Shown: positions 1 through 8,942, numbered from the stretch's first letter. The stretch: DNA of 64,000 bases from an uncultured Hyphomicrobiales bacterium (GCA_903930435.1 CAIYYN010000054.1:62001-126000), one strand, 5' to 3'. The notes: a model not told the origin generated them from the sequence alone. Made by a program: numbers and translations.

Positions 1-597
1 ATCGATGTGATCCTGGCAGGCGACAATGCGATTGTCGTTGCAATGGCGGTTACGGGTGTTGCGGCAGCCTCGAAAAACCGCGTGATCTTTTACGGTGTCG
101 GGATCGCGGTGCTCTTGCGGATCGGTTTTGCACTGGTTGCGACCCGGATGCTGGCTCTGGTCGGACTGACATTCGCCGGTGGACTTCTCCTGTTATGGGT
201 TGCCTGGAAGCTCTATCGGGAAATCCGATCGAATGCGCCAAGCCCGGACACGGACAATGCGGGCGGCCCCAACTCCGCGCCGCGCAAAAGCATTCGGCAA
301 GCCATCACCCACCTGATCATCGCCGATGTCTCCATGTCGCTCGACAATGTCCTGGCAGTGGCGGGGGCAGCAAACGACCACCTTGTTGCTCTCGTCGTCG
401 GACTGGTGCTGTCGATCGGCCTGATGGGGACGGCAGCCTCGTTGATTGCCAACTATCTGACCCGTTGGCGATGGCTGACCTACGCAGGCCTGGCCATCAT
501 CGTCTTTGTCGCAATCGACATGATCTGGCGGGGCGTGACGCAGATTGCCTGTTCCGGTATAGCTCCGATGATGTGCGAAAAAGGCATGGCAGGGTAA
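1..597 (+). CDS. TerC family integral membrane protein (5' truncated)
   Basis: The reading frame is open from the first base, so the true start lies before the window; about 198 residues are visible. The visible N-terminus reads IDVILAGDNAIVVAMA, the conserved first signature of TerC/YjbE-type membrane proteins, and a second copy (SMSLDNVLAVAGAA) lies near residue 112. Several hydrophobic segments follow each signature, as expected for this duplicated fold with acidic residues inside the membrane. Members are linked to metal ion (manganese or calcium) efflux or tellurite resistance; which applies here cannot be told. The C-terminus ends in a short Cys/Met-containing tail. The aldehyde dehydrogenase downstream has its own ribosome binding site. 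Confidence 0.85.
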   Translation: MDVILAGDNAIVVAMAVTGVAAASKNRVIFYGVGIAVLLRIGFALVATRMLALVGLTFAGGLLLLWVAWKLYREIRSNAPSPDTDNAGGPNSAPRKSIRQAITHLIIADVSMSLDNVLAVAGAANDHLVALVVGLVLSIGLMGTAASLIANYLTRWRWLTYAGLAIIVFVAIDMIWRGVTQIACSGIAPMMCEKGMAG

Positions 598-736
598 AAA
601 TCCGCAGACTTGCTCGCAAATTGGGTGACTGCGCAATACGCGGTCATGCCGCGCTTAAATGTCTCTGGCATTCTTCCAGCGAAAGACTTACAAATCGGCC
701 CAATTGTCCGACAACCATATCCGAGGGAACAGTCTC

Positions 737-2182
737 ATGACCGAAGCACTCCGCAATTTCATCGCCGGCGAATGGGTCGGTGCAACCGATGCAACACAGG
801 ACATCAATCCCTCCAATACGAATGACGTCATCGGACTTTATCCGCGCGCCAGTGTTGCCGATACAGAGAGCGCCATTGCCGCAGCCAAGGCAGCCTTCCC
901 GGCATGGTCACGGTCAACGCCGCAGGAACGCTATGAGATCATGAACAAGATCTCGATCGAAATTCTCGCCCGGCGCGAAGAAATCGGTCGCATGCTGTCG
1001 CGCGAGGAAGGCAAGACACTCGCTGAAGGCATTGGCGAGACGGTCCGCGCTGGTCAGATCTTTGCTTTCTTCGCCGGCGAAGCCCTGCGCCTGATGGGTG
1101 AGACAGTTCCGTCAGTCCGTCCGGGTGTCGGCGTCGAAATGACCCGCGAAGCCGTCGGCGTCGTCGGCCTGATCACGCCGTGGAATTTCCCGGTTGCCAT
1201 TCCAGCCTGGAAGATTGCACCTGCTCTGACACATGGCAATTGCGTGGTCTTCAAGCCAGCTGATCTTGTCCCCGGAACAGCCCATCTTCTGTCGGAAATC
1301 ATCGCGAAATCAGGCATTCCATCGGGTGTCTTCAATCTCGTCAACGGACGCGGCACTGTCGTCGGCGAGACGCTGTTACGGCACAAGGACGTGCAGGCGA
1401 TCTCGTTCACGGGCAGCGTCAATACCGGCCGCCGTGTCGCGCTGGCAGCCGTCGAAGCAAGCCCGATGAAAAAGGTCCAGCTCGAAATGGGTGGCAAGAA
1501 CCCGCTCGTTGTGCTGGATGACGCGGATCTCAAGATTGCGGTCGAATGTGCCGTAAACGGTGCATTCTTCTCCACCGGCCAGCGTTGCACGGCTTCCTCG
1601 CGCATCATCGTGACCGAAGGCATCCATGATCGCTTCGTCGCAGCGATGATTGAGCGCTTGAAGGGCATCACTGTCGATGACGCCTTGAAGGCAGGCACGC
1701 ATATCGGACCTGTCGTTGACCGGAATCAGTTGGAAACGGATCTGAAATACATCGAGACCGGCAAGCGTGAAGGCGGAAATCTCGTCTTCGGTGGCGAAGT
1801 GCTCACACGCGACACACCCGGCTTCTATCTGTCGCCTGCTCTCTTCACGGACGTTCCGAACTCCGCCACGATTGCACGCGAAGAAATCTTCGGACCGGTG
1901 GCCAGTGTCACACGCGTCAAGGATTATGATGAAGCGCTTGCGGTCGCCAATGATACGGAGTTCGGCTTGTCCTCCGGCATCTGCACGACGAGCCTCAAAT
2001 ATGCAACGCACTACAAGCGCAATTCCGAGGCTGGCATGGTCATGGTCAATCTGCCCACCGCAGGCGTCGACTATCATGTGCCGTTTGGCGGTCGCAAAGG
2101 CTCGTCCTATGGCCCGCGCGAACAGGGCGCCTATGCCAAGGAGTTCTACACCACCGTCAAAACCGCCTATACGCTCGCCTGA
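737..2182 (+). CDS. Aldehyde dehydrogenase, 2,5-dioxovalerate (KGSA) dehydrogenase type
   Basis: A 481-residue NAD(P)-dependent aldehyde dehydrogenase. The general base Glu250 sits in LEMGGKNP and the catalytic Cys284 in TGQRCTAS, 34 residues apart as in the family; TPWNFP marks the cofactor fold. The C-terminal signature PFGGRKGSSYGPREQG resembles alpha-ketoglutaric semialdehyde dehydrogenases such as Bacillus YcbD, which convert 2,5-dioxopentanoate to 2-oxoglutarate at the end of sugar-acid or hydroxyproline breakdown. That substrate is inferred from the signature; no sugar-acid genes are adjacent. The ATG at 737 is preceded by GAGGGAA, and the family alignment starts here, so the upstream in-frame codons are rejected. 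A strong terminator follows directly. Confidence 0.88.
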   Translation: MTEALRNFIAGEWVGATDATQDINPSNTNDVIGLYPRASVADTESAIAAAKAAFPAWSRSTPQERYEIMNKISIEILARREEIGRMLSREEGKTLAEGIGETVRAGQIFAFFAGEALRLMGETVPSVRPGVGVEMTREAVGVVGLITPWNFPVAIPAWKIAPALTHGNCVVFKPADLVPGTAHLLSEIIAKSGIPSGVFNLVNGRGTVVGETLLRHKDVQAISFTGSVNTGRRVALAAVEASPMKKVQLEMGGKNPLVVLDDADLKIAVECAVNGAFFSTGQRCTASSRIIVTEGIHDRFVAAMIERLKGITVDDALKAGTHIGPVVDRNQLETDLKYIETGKREGGNLVFGGEVLTRDTPGFYLSPALFTDVPNSATIAREEIFGPVASVTRVKDYDEALAVANDTEFGLSSGICTTSLKYATHYKRNSEAGMVMVNLPTAGVDYHVPFGGRKGSSYGPREQGAYAKEFYTTVKTAYTLA

Positions 2183-2484
2183 GTTCGTACGCAAAGGCTG
2201 ATCCTGACCGGATCACAAGATCATGATCAACTGCAATCCCGCTGGACGGCCGTCCAGCGGGATTTTTTCGTTCATTCAACAATTTGCACAAAATACGACC
2301 TGTTTGTCGCTTTGAGACTAAAACGGATTGGACTAGACTGGGGCTAATCCGACATTGTTCGTCGTAATTACGTCATCTCGACGTGGTTAGTCGGACAACC
2401 AAATTGCGCTCGCACAAATCAGTTGCACCGGTGGAGCACCGGGAGCGCAACCCTCAAGCCTTCGACGGAAACAGGAGCCGCCAC
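2183..2484. other. Intergenic region between the aldehyde dehydrogenase and btaA
   Basis: About 300 bases. The first third holds the terminator listed separately. The rest should contain the btaA promoter. I looked for paired CTGTCAT-like Pho-box repeats, which would fit phosphate control of betaine-lipid synthesis, and found no convincing copy. No small gene is supported. Confidence 0.5.
2236..2268 (+). terminator. Rho-independent terminator after the aldehyde dehydrogenase
   Basis: A perfect 10-bp stem, CCCGCTGGAC pairing with GTCCAGCGGG around a GGCC loop, is followed by ATTTTTT. The T-run is on the + strand, so it terminates the aldehyde dehydrogenase transcript about 55 bases after its stop codon. 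Confidence 0.9.
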
Positions 2485-3699
2485 ATGACCAACCAGCTTC
2501 TGAAAGATGCTGTTCACGCCAATGCCCTGACGTCAAAGCAGGGCATGCTCGAGCGCCTGTTCACGTTCGCCTTCTCGGGGCTTGTCTATCCGCAGATCTG
2601 GGAAGACCCGGAAGTTGACATGGCCGCGCTGGAACTCGGCCCCGACAAGCGCATTCTCACTATTGCATCGGGTGGCTGCAACGTGATGAGCTATCTGACC
2701 GTTTCGCCTGCCCAGATCAGCGCCGTCGATCTCAATCCCGCCCATGTGGCGCTCTTGAAACTGAAGATCGCCGCGATCAAGCATCTGCCCGACTACGAAT
2801 CCTTCTTCCGCTTCTTCGGCTATGCTGACGAAAAGGCCAACACCCATTTCTACGACCGCTATATCCGCGACAACCTGGATGAAACAACGCGGGCCTACTG
2901 GGAGTCAAAGCGGTTTGGCACGGGTCGTCGGATTAATCTCTTTGCCCGCAATGTCTATCGCTACGGTCTGCTTGGTCGCTTCATCGGTACGGTCCATGTC
3001 CTCGCCCGCGCCTATGGCAAGAACCCGCGCAAGATGCTGACGGCAACGAGCCTTGACGAGCAGCGCCGCCTGTTCAATGAAACGCTGGCACCCATGTTCG
3101 ATACCAAGCTCGTGCGCTGGCTCTGCCGCATGCCAGTATCGCTCTATGGTCTTGGCATCCCGCCGGCCCAGTTTGCCTATCTGAATGCACAGGCCGGGGG
3201 CAACGTTGCTGGCCTGTTACGCGCTCGCCTTGAGCGCCTTGCCTGTGATTTCCCGATGGAAGACAATTACTTCGCCTGGCAGGCGTTCGGGCGTGGCTAT
3301 GACAGGGCAGATCGCGTCGCAGTCCCGCGTTATCTGGCACGCCACCATTATGAGACCGTGAAGGCCAATGCCGACCGCGTCGAAGTTGAACACGCTTCAT
3401 TCACGACACGACTGGCACGTGAATCCGGCGAAAGCTTTGATGGCTATGTGTTGCTCGATGCCCAGGACTGGATGTCGCATGCGCAAATGACGGAGCTTTG
3501 GGCCGAAATCACCCGGACCGCCAAGCCCGGTGCCCGCGTGATCTTCCGCACCGCTGGCGACGAAAGCCCGCTCGAGGCAGCCTTGCCCGCAGAGATCCGG
3601 CAGCGTTGGTCATATGACCCCGAAGCTTGCCGCGCCTATGTCGCCAAGGATCGCTCATCGATCTACGGCGGTTTCCATCTCTATCAACTGAACGGCTGA
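2485..3699 (+). CDS. btaA: S-adenosylmethionine:diacylglycerol 3-amino-3-carboxypropyltransferase
   Basis: A 404-residue DUF3419-family protein matching BtaA. It moves the 3-amino-3-carboxypropyl group of SAM to diacylglycerol, giving diacylglyceryl-homoserine, the first step to the betaine lipid DGTS. The nucleotide-binding stretch ILTIASGGCNVMSYL followed by ISAVDLNPAH is seen near residues 55-85, and the C-terminal DAQDWM region is typical. The ATG at 2485 has AGGAG 7 bases upstream; an upstream in-frame GTG lacks support. btaB follows after 7 bases, so the two are almost certainly one operon. In Sinorhizobium this pathway replaces phospholipids under phosphate shortage; whether this copy is phosphate-controlled is not visible in the sequence. 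Confidence 0.93.
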   Translation: MTNQLLKDAVHANALTSKQGMLERLFTFAFSGLVYPQIWEDPEVDMAALELGPDKRILTIASGGCNVMSYLTVSPAQISAVDLNPAHVALLKLKIAAIKHLPDYESFFRFFGYADEKANTHFYDRYIRDNLDETTRAYWESKRFGTGRRINLFARNVYRYGLLGRFIGTVHVLARAYGKNPRKMLTATSLDEQRRLFNETLAPMFDTKLVRWLCRMPVSLYGLGIPPAQFAYLNAQAGGNVAGLLRARLERLACDFPMEDNYFAWQAFGRGYDRADRVAVPRYLARHHYETVKANADRVEVEHASFTTRLARESGESFDGYVLLDAQDWMSHAQMTELWAEITRTAKPGARVIFRTAGDESPLEAALPAEIRQRWSYDPEACRAYVAKDRSSIYGGFHLYQLNG

Positions 3700-3706
3700 T
3701 CAGGCG

Positions 3707-4360
3707 ATGAACAGCATTGATGCGGGATCGCACGCGTCCGCCATGGATTCGATGTATCGCTTCACGCGGCACATTTATGACCTGACGCGCAAGCCCTATC
3801 TGCTTGGCCGGGACGAGCTCATCGCCAGCCTGGGGCCGGACGCCGGCGGCACAATCCTGGAGATGGGCTGCGGGACAGGTCGCAATCTGATCGCAGCTGC
3901 GCGCGCCTATCCCTCGGCGATGCTCTATGGTTTCGACATTTCCGAGGAGATGCTGAAAACGGCACGAGCATCTGTCGCAAAGGCAGGGCTGACAGATCGC
4001 ATCCATCTGGCGCAGGGCGATGCAACACAGTTTGATGCCAAAGCGGCTTTTGGCATTGGCGCGTTTGACCGTGTCTATTTTTCCTATGCACTGTCGATGA
4101 TCCCGCCCTGGCAAGCCGCACTTGCGCAAGGTCTGGCGCTGACCGGACCAAGCGGGCGTTTTGCCGTGGTCGATTTCGGATTTTGCGAGGGACTGGGCGG
4201 GGCCTTCCGCGCCTTGCTGCACGGCTGGCTCGGACTGTTCCATGTCACGCCGCGACAGGAGCTTCAATCCGAATTGAGATCACTGGCTACAGCGACCGGA
4301 AGGACGTGCGTATTTCGGCGACCCTATGGCGGATATGCCCAGATTGGCATGATTTCCTGA
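3707..4360 (+). CDS. btaB: Diacylglyceryl-homoserine N-methyltransferase
   Basis: A 217-residue class I SAM-dependent methyltransferase with motif I EMGCGTGRN near residue 52 and the acidic ribose-binding residue in GFDISEEML. Position directly behind btaA and length identify it as BtaB, which adds three methyl groups to diacylglyceryl-homoserine to make DGTS. The C-terminus ends at the 5' side of a 22-base gap before the convergent SorC-type regulator. The N-terminal MDSMYRFTRHIYDLTRKPYL segment matches what is known of this family. The methylation step is assigned by context as much as by sequence. Confidence 0.9.
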   Translation: MNSIDAGSHASAMDSMYRFTRHIYDLTRKPYLLGRDELIASLGPDAGGTILEMGCGTGRNLIAAARAYPSAMLYGFDISEEMLKTARASVAKAGLTDRIHLAQGDATQFDAKAAFGIGAFDRVYFSYALSMIPPWQAALAQGLALTGPSGRFAVVDFGFCEGLGGAFRALLHGWLGLFHVTPRQELQSELRSLATATGRTCVFRRPYGGYAQIGMIS

Positions 4361-4382
4361 CAGGAAATGCACGCCGAGCATT

Positions 4383-5324
4383 TTACTGCAACAGTCGTCG
4401 CGCTGTTTCCGCATCCAGCGCAATTGCATTCAAGAGGCCCCCCTTGAGGGCCGCAGCAATTGCCGGAACCTTGGCTTCACCGACCGCAGCACCAATCCTC
4501 AGCGGAGCGCGGCGCAGATCATCGAGCGTGACCGACAGGGTGCGATCATCGAATTCGGTCGGGAATGGCTTGCCATCGGCCCCGTAGAAGCGCCCGCAGA
4601 TCGTCCCGGCCGCCCCCTTGGCGCGGATCGTTTCGATGTAGGACATGTCAATCACGCCATGCCGGAACACGGTTGCACGCGGCGAAATCGATCCGATGCC
4701 GACCAGTGCAATGGACATGCGGCGAATGAGATCGAAGACCGAGCGCACCGTCGCGGTCTCAAGCAATACCTTGGCAGCAACCATGTCATCGACAATGGCT
4801 GGAACAGGCAGTTGCCAGGCTCGGGCACCCAGACCATTGGCCAGAACGCGACAAACTTCGCTCGAATGGGTTGGAACCTGCGGCGCACCAACACCGCCGA
4901 TCAGCGAAACAACATCGATCTCGGATGACTTGGCGCGCCGGATGCCTGCGGCAACGGCAGCAACCGTATCGCCGTCTGATACGCCGAGCACCATGCCGGC
5001 TGCCATCCGCTCTTCGATGACGCTCGCAACCGCCCGGCCCAGAACTTCGTAGGTGGAGACGGAACTGGCACGCGGTTGAACGACGATGGCGAGATCAAGC
5101 CCAAAGGCAGAGGTCAGGCGACGCTCCAGTTCGAAATCCCGCAGACCGAATGAGGTGATCTGGATTTCCACAAACCCCAGATCCATCGCAGCCTTCAGGA
5201 AGCGACTGACTGTCGATTCCGACAAGGCCAGCATCCGTGCAATTTCGTTCTGCGGCAGGCGCTGGTCGTACCGCATGCGGGCGATACGCAGGATCATCTC
5301 TTCGTCGCGACGATTTCGGGCCAT
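4383..5324 (-). CDS. SorC/DeoR-type sugar-binding transcriptional regulator
   Basis: A 313-residue regulator of the SorC family: an N-terminal helix-turn-helix (IARMRYDQRLPQNEIARML, then SESTVSRFLK, about residues 15-45) and a large C-terminal sugar-phosphate-binding domain with the GVSDGDTVAAVAAGI and SLIGGVG segments. It lies 117 bases downstream of the transaldolase gene on the same strand and is probably cotranscribed. Such proteins sense phosphorylated sugars; EryD and LsrR are relatives. A pentose or erythritol-type phosphate would fit a transaldolase partner, but that is inference. The ATG at 5324 is used; an in-frame GTG at 5357 would add 11 residues and cannot be excluded. Confidence 0.85.
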   Translation of the reverse strand: MARNRRDEEMILRIARMRYDQRLPQNEIARMLALSESTVSRFLKAAMDLGFVEIQITSFGLRDFELERRLTSAFGLDLAIVVQPRASSVSTYEVLGRAVASVIEERMAAGMVLGVSDGDTVAAVAAGIRRAKSSEIDVVSLIGGVGAPQVPTHSSEVCRVLANGLGARAWQLPVPAIVDDMVAAKVLLETATVRSVFDLIRRMSIALVGIGSISPRATVFRHGVIDMSYIETIRAKGAAGTICGRFYGADGKPFPTEFDDRTLSVTLDDLRRAPLRIGAAVGEAKVPAIAAALKGGLLNAIALDAETARRLLQ

Positions 5325-5441
5325 GGAATCTCGAATTGGCAGGAAATTGAATGTCACACAGAGATATCACGCAAAATCCGCTCCGTCTTGCGCCATGATG
5401 GCAATCGACAGACGGATTTTGCGCATTTCGACGGTGACCGA

Positions 5442-6395
5442 TCAGTTCAGCCGCTCGGCCACGATCCGGCACAGTTCCCTCAGGTCCTTGGCAAACGCGC
5501 GGATGCCTTCAGCCAGCTTTTCGGTCGCCATCGCATTCTCGTTCATGGCCCAGCGGAACGATTTCTCGTCCATGCGAAGGGTCTCCGGCTTCGACGTAAC
5601 ACCTTCTGGCGACAGGCGGCGGGGAAGGTCACCGTCATCCTCGGCGAGAGCCTTCAGAAGCGGCGGAGCGACCGTCACCCGATCACAACCGGCCAGCGCC
5701 TCGACTTCACCGGTCGAGCGGAACGACGCTGCCATGACAATCGTCTTGATCCCGTGGCTCTTGTAGTAGTCGTAGATCGCGCGGACCGAGAGAACGCCCG
5801 GATCTTCATCGGGCTGGAAGCTGCGCCCTTCGGCCTTGACGTGCCAATCGAGAATTCGACCGACGAAGGGCGAAATCAGGAATACCCCGGCGTCGGCACA
5901 GGCAATGGCCTGGGCGAGCGAGAAGATCAGTGTCAGATTGCAGTCAATACCCTGGCTTTGCAGGACCTTTGCCGCCTGGATGCCTTCCCAGGTCGCCGCA
6001 ATCTTGATGAGGATCCGCGACTTGTCGATGCCGCGCTCGGCATAGGCGGCGATGATCTGTTGCGCCTTGGCAATCGTCGCTGCGGTATCGAACGACAGGT
6101 CTGCGTCAACCTCGGTAGACACCCGTCCCGGAACAATGCCGGCCAGTGCGGCACCAACCGATATGGCGATCCGGTCAGCCACGGCTGTGACAGTGTCAGA
6201 GCCCTGGGGAAGTTTGCGTCCCCAGGCAACCGCCTCCGTGACGAGCGTTTCTCCGGCGGGCGACGCAACGGCCTTTAAAACCAGCGTCGGGTTCGTCGTG
6301 CAATCGACCGGCTTGAATGCTTTGACGGCATCCATGTCACCGCTGTCTGCAACAACGGTCGTCATCGCCTTCAACTGATCCAGTTTCGATGCCAT
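5442..6395 (-). CDS. tal: Transaldolase
   Basis: A 317-residue TalB-type transaldolase, the usual length for the long subfamily. It transfers a dihydroxyacetone unit between sedoheptulose 7-phosphate and glyceraldehyde 3-phosphate in the non-oxidative pentose phosphate pathway. The Schiff-base lysine lies in [13 protein letters not shown] around residue 130; [12 protein letters not shown] near the N-terminus and [11 protein letters not shown] downstream are conserved. The ATG at 6395 is preceded by GGGAGA. It is followed by a SorC-type regulator on the same strand and preceded by an inverted repeat that may be that regulator's operator, suggesting inducible rather than purely housekeeping use. 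Confidence 0.93.
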   Translation of the reverse strand: MASKLDQLKAMTTVVADSGDMDAVKAFKPVDCTTNPTLVLKAVASPAGETLVTEAVAWGRKLPQGSDTVTAVADRIAISVGAALAGIVPGRVSTEVDADLSFDTAATIAKAQQIIAAYAERGIDKSRILIKIAATWEGIQAAKVLQSQGIDCNLTLIFSLAQAIACADAGVFLISPFVGRILDWHVKAEGRSFQPDEDPGVLSVRAIYDYYKSHGIKTIVMAASFRSTGEVEALAGCDRVTVAPPLLKALAEDDGDLPRRLSPEGVTSKPETLRMDEKSFRWAMNENAMATEKLAEGIRAFAKDLRELCRIVAERLN

Positions 6396-6451
6396 GCTGC
6401 GTCTCCCATACCTGTTTCGTGCTGCTCTTGAGCCCTGGGCTGACTATCATA

Positions 6452-6476
6452 GGTACATTTTTCTGCAAAAAATACC
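6452..6476. promoter_or_regulatory. Inverted repeat upstream of tal, candidate regulator operator
   Basis: GGTA-C-ATTTTT and AAAAAAT-ACC form an imperfect inverted repeat around CTGC, with one bulged base, about 60 bases upstream of the tal start. Position and symmetry suit a binding site for the SorC-type regulator encoded in the same unit. No consensus for this regulator is known to me, so the assignment rests on symmetry and place alone. Confidence 0.35.
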
Positions 6477-6515
6477 AGATCAATCATGCAATTTATTTCA
6501 TTTAAGAGATCTATT

Positions 6516-7571
6516 TCAAAAAACAGGTGGCAGATGACCGACGCCGGTCGGACCGAATTTGATCCGGCCCTGCTCGATCGTCAGATCCACACTACGGCTG
6601 CCTGCCGGAATACCATCCGCCTCCGGCACAGACTTGCCAAACAAGGTGAAAACCGTCGCCAGACCCATCAGCTCGTTCCGCCCCTTCATTGTTGCAGCAG
6701 GCGGCTGCATCAGGGTCGCAAAACCCGATGCAATCAGCTTGAGCGGCGCATTGACCGAGCCGTCGGCGTTGGCAGTTACAGGGCCGCTTGCGTCGATCGA
6801 AAATCCACCGACCGACATGCGTCCCTTGCGCACGACCAGCGAGCCGCCTGATCCGAGCCACGCCTTCATGAAACCACCCTCGCCGCGCTCAGATGGCAAT
6901 CCGCGCGCAACAGAATCCAGGCCGTAGTCGGCTATTTCAGGCCCCAGACTGTGATTGGCCACTGACAGCTTTGCCGCAGACAGGGTCACGACCAGGTCGA
7001 CATCATTTGATCCGGGCGCCGCATCCGGCGATTGCCGTGCATGGAGTTCGACGTGGGTTGCCTCGAGCTTTGCCTCAGGGCTGCCGGGACGCATGACGTT
7101 GGCAACAAGACCATCGCCGGCAATGGCCAGCCTGCCTGGCTTCGGCGTCGGCAATAGGGTCAGCCCCAGACTGGCCCGAAGCTGCGTCCAGGTGACCGAC
7201 GCCGTCTCGCCCGTCTGACCTGTCACCTGCAGTGGGCCATCGAACTCGGCGATGACGAGTGTGGGATTATAAACAAGCGTCGTCACCCTCAAATGCTTGA
7301 AGGACAGGGCGGCTGATCCAGCTTTTTGGGTAAGCGATGGATCTGAACAGTCGATATCGATGCGGAAGGGCCAGCCACTGACCGTCCGGTCAAGACAGCG
7401 CACGATCAGTCCGCGACCATCCAGCCGGGAGATCTGGTCATCCATGCGGCGGGCCACTTCACCCTTCAGCCAGAACCAGCCACCTGTCCATCCGATGACA
7501 ACCACAGCCAGCACGAGCATCAGGATGGTGAGTTTGCGGCCTATGGTACTGGCGGGTGCGGCATCGTCCAT
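6516..7571 (-). CDS. DUF2125 domain-containing membrane-anchored protein
   Basis: A 351-residue protein with one N-terminal membrane segment (LTILMLVLAVVVIGWTGGWFWL, about residues 14-35) and a long periplasmic part rich in beta-strand patterns, including the Cys pair in RCLDRTVSGWPFRIDIDC. This layout matches DUF2125, a conserved alphaproteobacterial family of unknown function with a lipid-transfer-like (AsmA-related) appearance; the resemblance is my inference. The ATG at 7571 has AGGGAA upstream. In many rhizobia this gene lies beside tyrA, hisC and chaC; here chaC is adjacent but divergent, while tyrA-hisC lie 38 kb away. Confidence 0.8.
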   Translation of the reverse strand: MDDAAPASTIGRKLTILMLVLAVVVIGWTGGWFWLKGEVARRMDDQISRLDGRGLIVRCLDRTVSGWPFRIDIDCSDPSLTQKAGSAALSFKHLRVTTLVYNPTLVIAEFDGPLQVTGQTGETASVTWTQLRASLGLTLLPTPKPGRLAIAGDGLVANVMRPGSPEAKLEATHVELHARQSPDAAPGSNDVDLVVTLSAAKLSVANHSLGPEIADYGLDSVARGLPSERGEGGFMKAWLGSGGSLVVRKGRMSVGGFSIDASGPVTANADGSVNAPLKLIASGFATLMQPPAATMKGRNELMGLATVFTLFGKSVPEADGIPAGSRSVDLTIEQGRIKFGPTGVGHLPPVF

Positions 7572-7734
7572 CGTCTGTTCCCTGTCTCACAAACCCGAGT
7601 TTTGAAAAGCGTTCCGTCCACAGGGTCGAAATGCCGAAATTTATCCGTCGCGTCTCTAGCGCAATATTGCCGATTTTGCGAACACTTGTATGGATGGATC
7701 GGGGTGGGCGGCTCATCCGGAACGACCGTAGTTG

Positions 7735-8304
7735 ATGAATGATGAAGGAATAGTGGCGGGGATGCAGGAACTCTGGGTATTCGGGTATGGATCGCTCATG
7801 TGGAATCCCGGATTTCCCTTTGCGGAAAAGACACCGGCACGAATCCATGGCTGGCATCGCGAGTTATGCATCTATTCCTGGGTGCATCGCGGCACACCGG
7901 AAAAACCGGGCCTCGTACTCGGGCTAGATCGCGGCGGCAGTTGCCGGGGCATGGCCTATCTCGTCAGGCCCGATGACGTGCAAGAAACGATTGCCTACTT
8001 GCGCAAACGCGAACAGGTAACCTCCGTCTATCGGGAAATCACAACCCGAATCCACCTGCTCGATGGGTCCGATCGTAACGTCTCAGCGCTGACCTATGTG
8101 GCCGACCGGACCCAGCCACAATATGCCGGACACCTTCCACTTGATCAGCTCGAACATTTTGTCCGGCAGGGCGTCGGTGGTTCTGGCGCAAACCCGGATT
8201 ATGTGATCGCAACGGTCGACCATATGATCGAGAGCGGCATCCCCGACGTGCGCCTGTACGAGCTGGCTCGACGCCTCAAAAACACGCCAAAAAGTCAAGC
8301 CTGA
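7735..8304 (+). CDS. chaC: ChaC-like gamma-glutamylcyclotransferase
   Basis: A 189-residue ChaC-family protein, cytosolic, expected to release 5-oxoproline from glutathione. WVFGYGSLMWNPGF carries the substrate-binding YGSL motif, and YREITTRIHLLDG and the region YAGHLPLDQLEHFV follow the family pattern. A catalytic Glu is expected in the EQVTSVYRE stretch. Two starts are possible: ATG at 7735 used here, or ATG at 7762, directly before QELWVFGYGSL, which matches the usual family start and would give 180 residues. It is divergent from DUF2125 and tail-to-tail, with no gap, with a small unknown gene. Confidence 0.88.
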   Translation: MNDEGIVAGMQELWVFGYGSLMWNPGFPFAEKTPARIHGWHRELCIYSWVHRGTPEKPGLVLGLDRGGSCRGMAYLVRPDDVQETIAYLRKREQVTSVYREITTRIHLLDGSDRNVSALTYVADRTQPQYAGHLPLDQLEHFVRQGVGGSGANPDYVIATVDHMIESGIPDVRLYELARRLKNTPKSQA

Positions 8305-8658
8305 TCAGGCGCTTGCTGCCACCAGATCGCGCATGACGGCAGATCGCGCGTTGTCGTCGCCAGCCAGGAAATGCGCGAAGACACGGCGTTTTGTCGAACT
8401 TGCTTGGCCGATCGAAAATCCGCGCTTGGTGCCCTCGGCATCCACCTCGCCAAGCCAAACCGGAACCGGCTCGCTGCCTTTCATGGTCGCCTCAAGCACA
8501 ACGCCATTCTGCAAATCGCAGAGATCCGGATTTCGTATGAGGGAAAACAGGTAGCGGCGCCCGGACGCTCCGCGCCAGTACCGGAACTGGTCACCAAGTC
8601 CGATGTCCTGCGCCGATTTCGCGACCCGTCCACTGTTAAGCCCAAGCATGTCCAACAT
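8305..8658 (-). CDS. Small conserved-looking protein of unknown function
   Basis: About 117 residues from the ATG at 8658; a second ATG nine bases downstream is equally possible. I do not recognise the family with certainty. The sequence looks like a compact soluble domain: FRYWRGASGRRYLFSLI, then a strand-rich middle with VWLGEVD, and a C-terminal helix with RSAVMRDLV. There is no signal peptide, Cys pair or membrane segment. The codon pattern and the exact abutment to chaC support a real gene. The open frame extends upstream to 8865, but that extension is Cys/Arg-rich with no family likeness and was not kept. Confidence 0.6.
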   Translation of the reverse strand: MLDMLGLNSGRVAKSAQDIGLGDQFRYWRGASGRRYLFSLIRNPDLCDLQNGVVLEATMKGSEPVPVWLGEVDAEGTKRGFSIGQASSTKRRVFAHFLAGDDNARSAVMRDLVAASA

Positions 8659-8942
8659 CCCGATACCTGATAACGCAGGCCAGCATCCACAACCACGAGC
8701 GCAACACGCGGCTCGGTCCATACGCCGGACAAGAACAAAAATAGAACAAAATCGGCCGATGGTCAATCCGGTTTTCTGTAACCACGCAAACGGCCATACG
8801 ACAACCCGTCGAGCTTGCAGTCTCCCGGGAAGATGTGACCGAAGAATGGCGCACGTGCGGCGCAATCCGGATCGGACTCACGACTGCGTGATATTTGAGA
8901 TGAAATGCCTTCCCGACAGGGCGAAGAGGCCCGCCGCTTGAG

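Noticed and set aside
1376-2194. Long minus-strand frame of 272 codons
   Set aside because: Antisense to the aldehyde dehydrogenase, whose motifs and codon pattern are clear; such antisense frames are common in GC-rich genes.
2290-2330. Possible Pho box upstream of btaA (CTGTTTGTCG region)
   Set aside because: Only one loose half-site; the required paired repeat at 11-base spacing is missing.
5388-6278. Plus-strand frame of 296 codons
   Set aside because: Antisense to the transaldolase gene; residue content is Arg-rich and unlike any family.
8659-8865. Upstream extension of the small unknown gene to 186 codons
   Set aside because: The extension is Cys/Arg/Trp-rich with no domain character; the compact domain begins near 8658.
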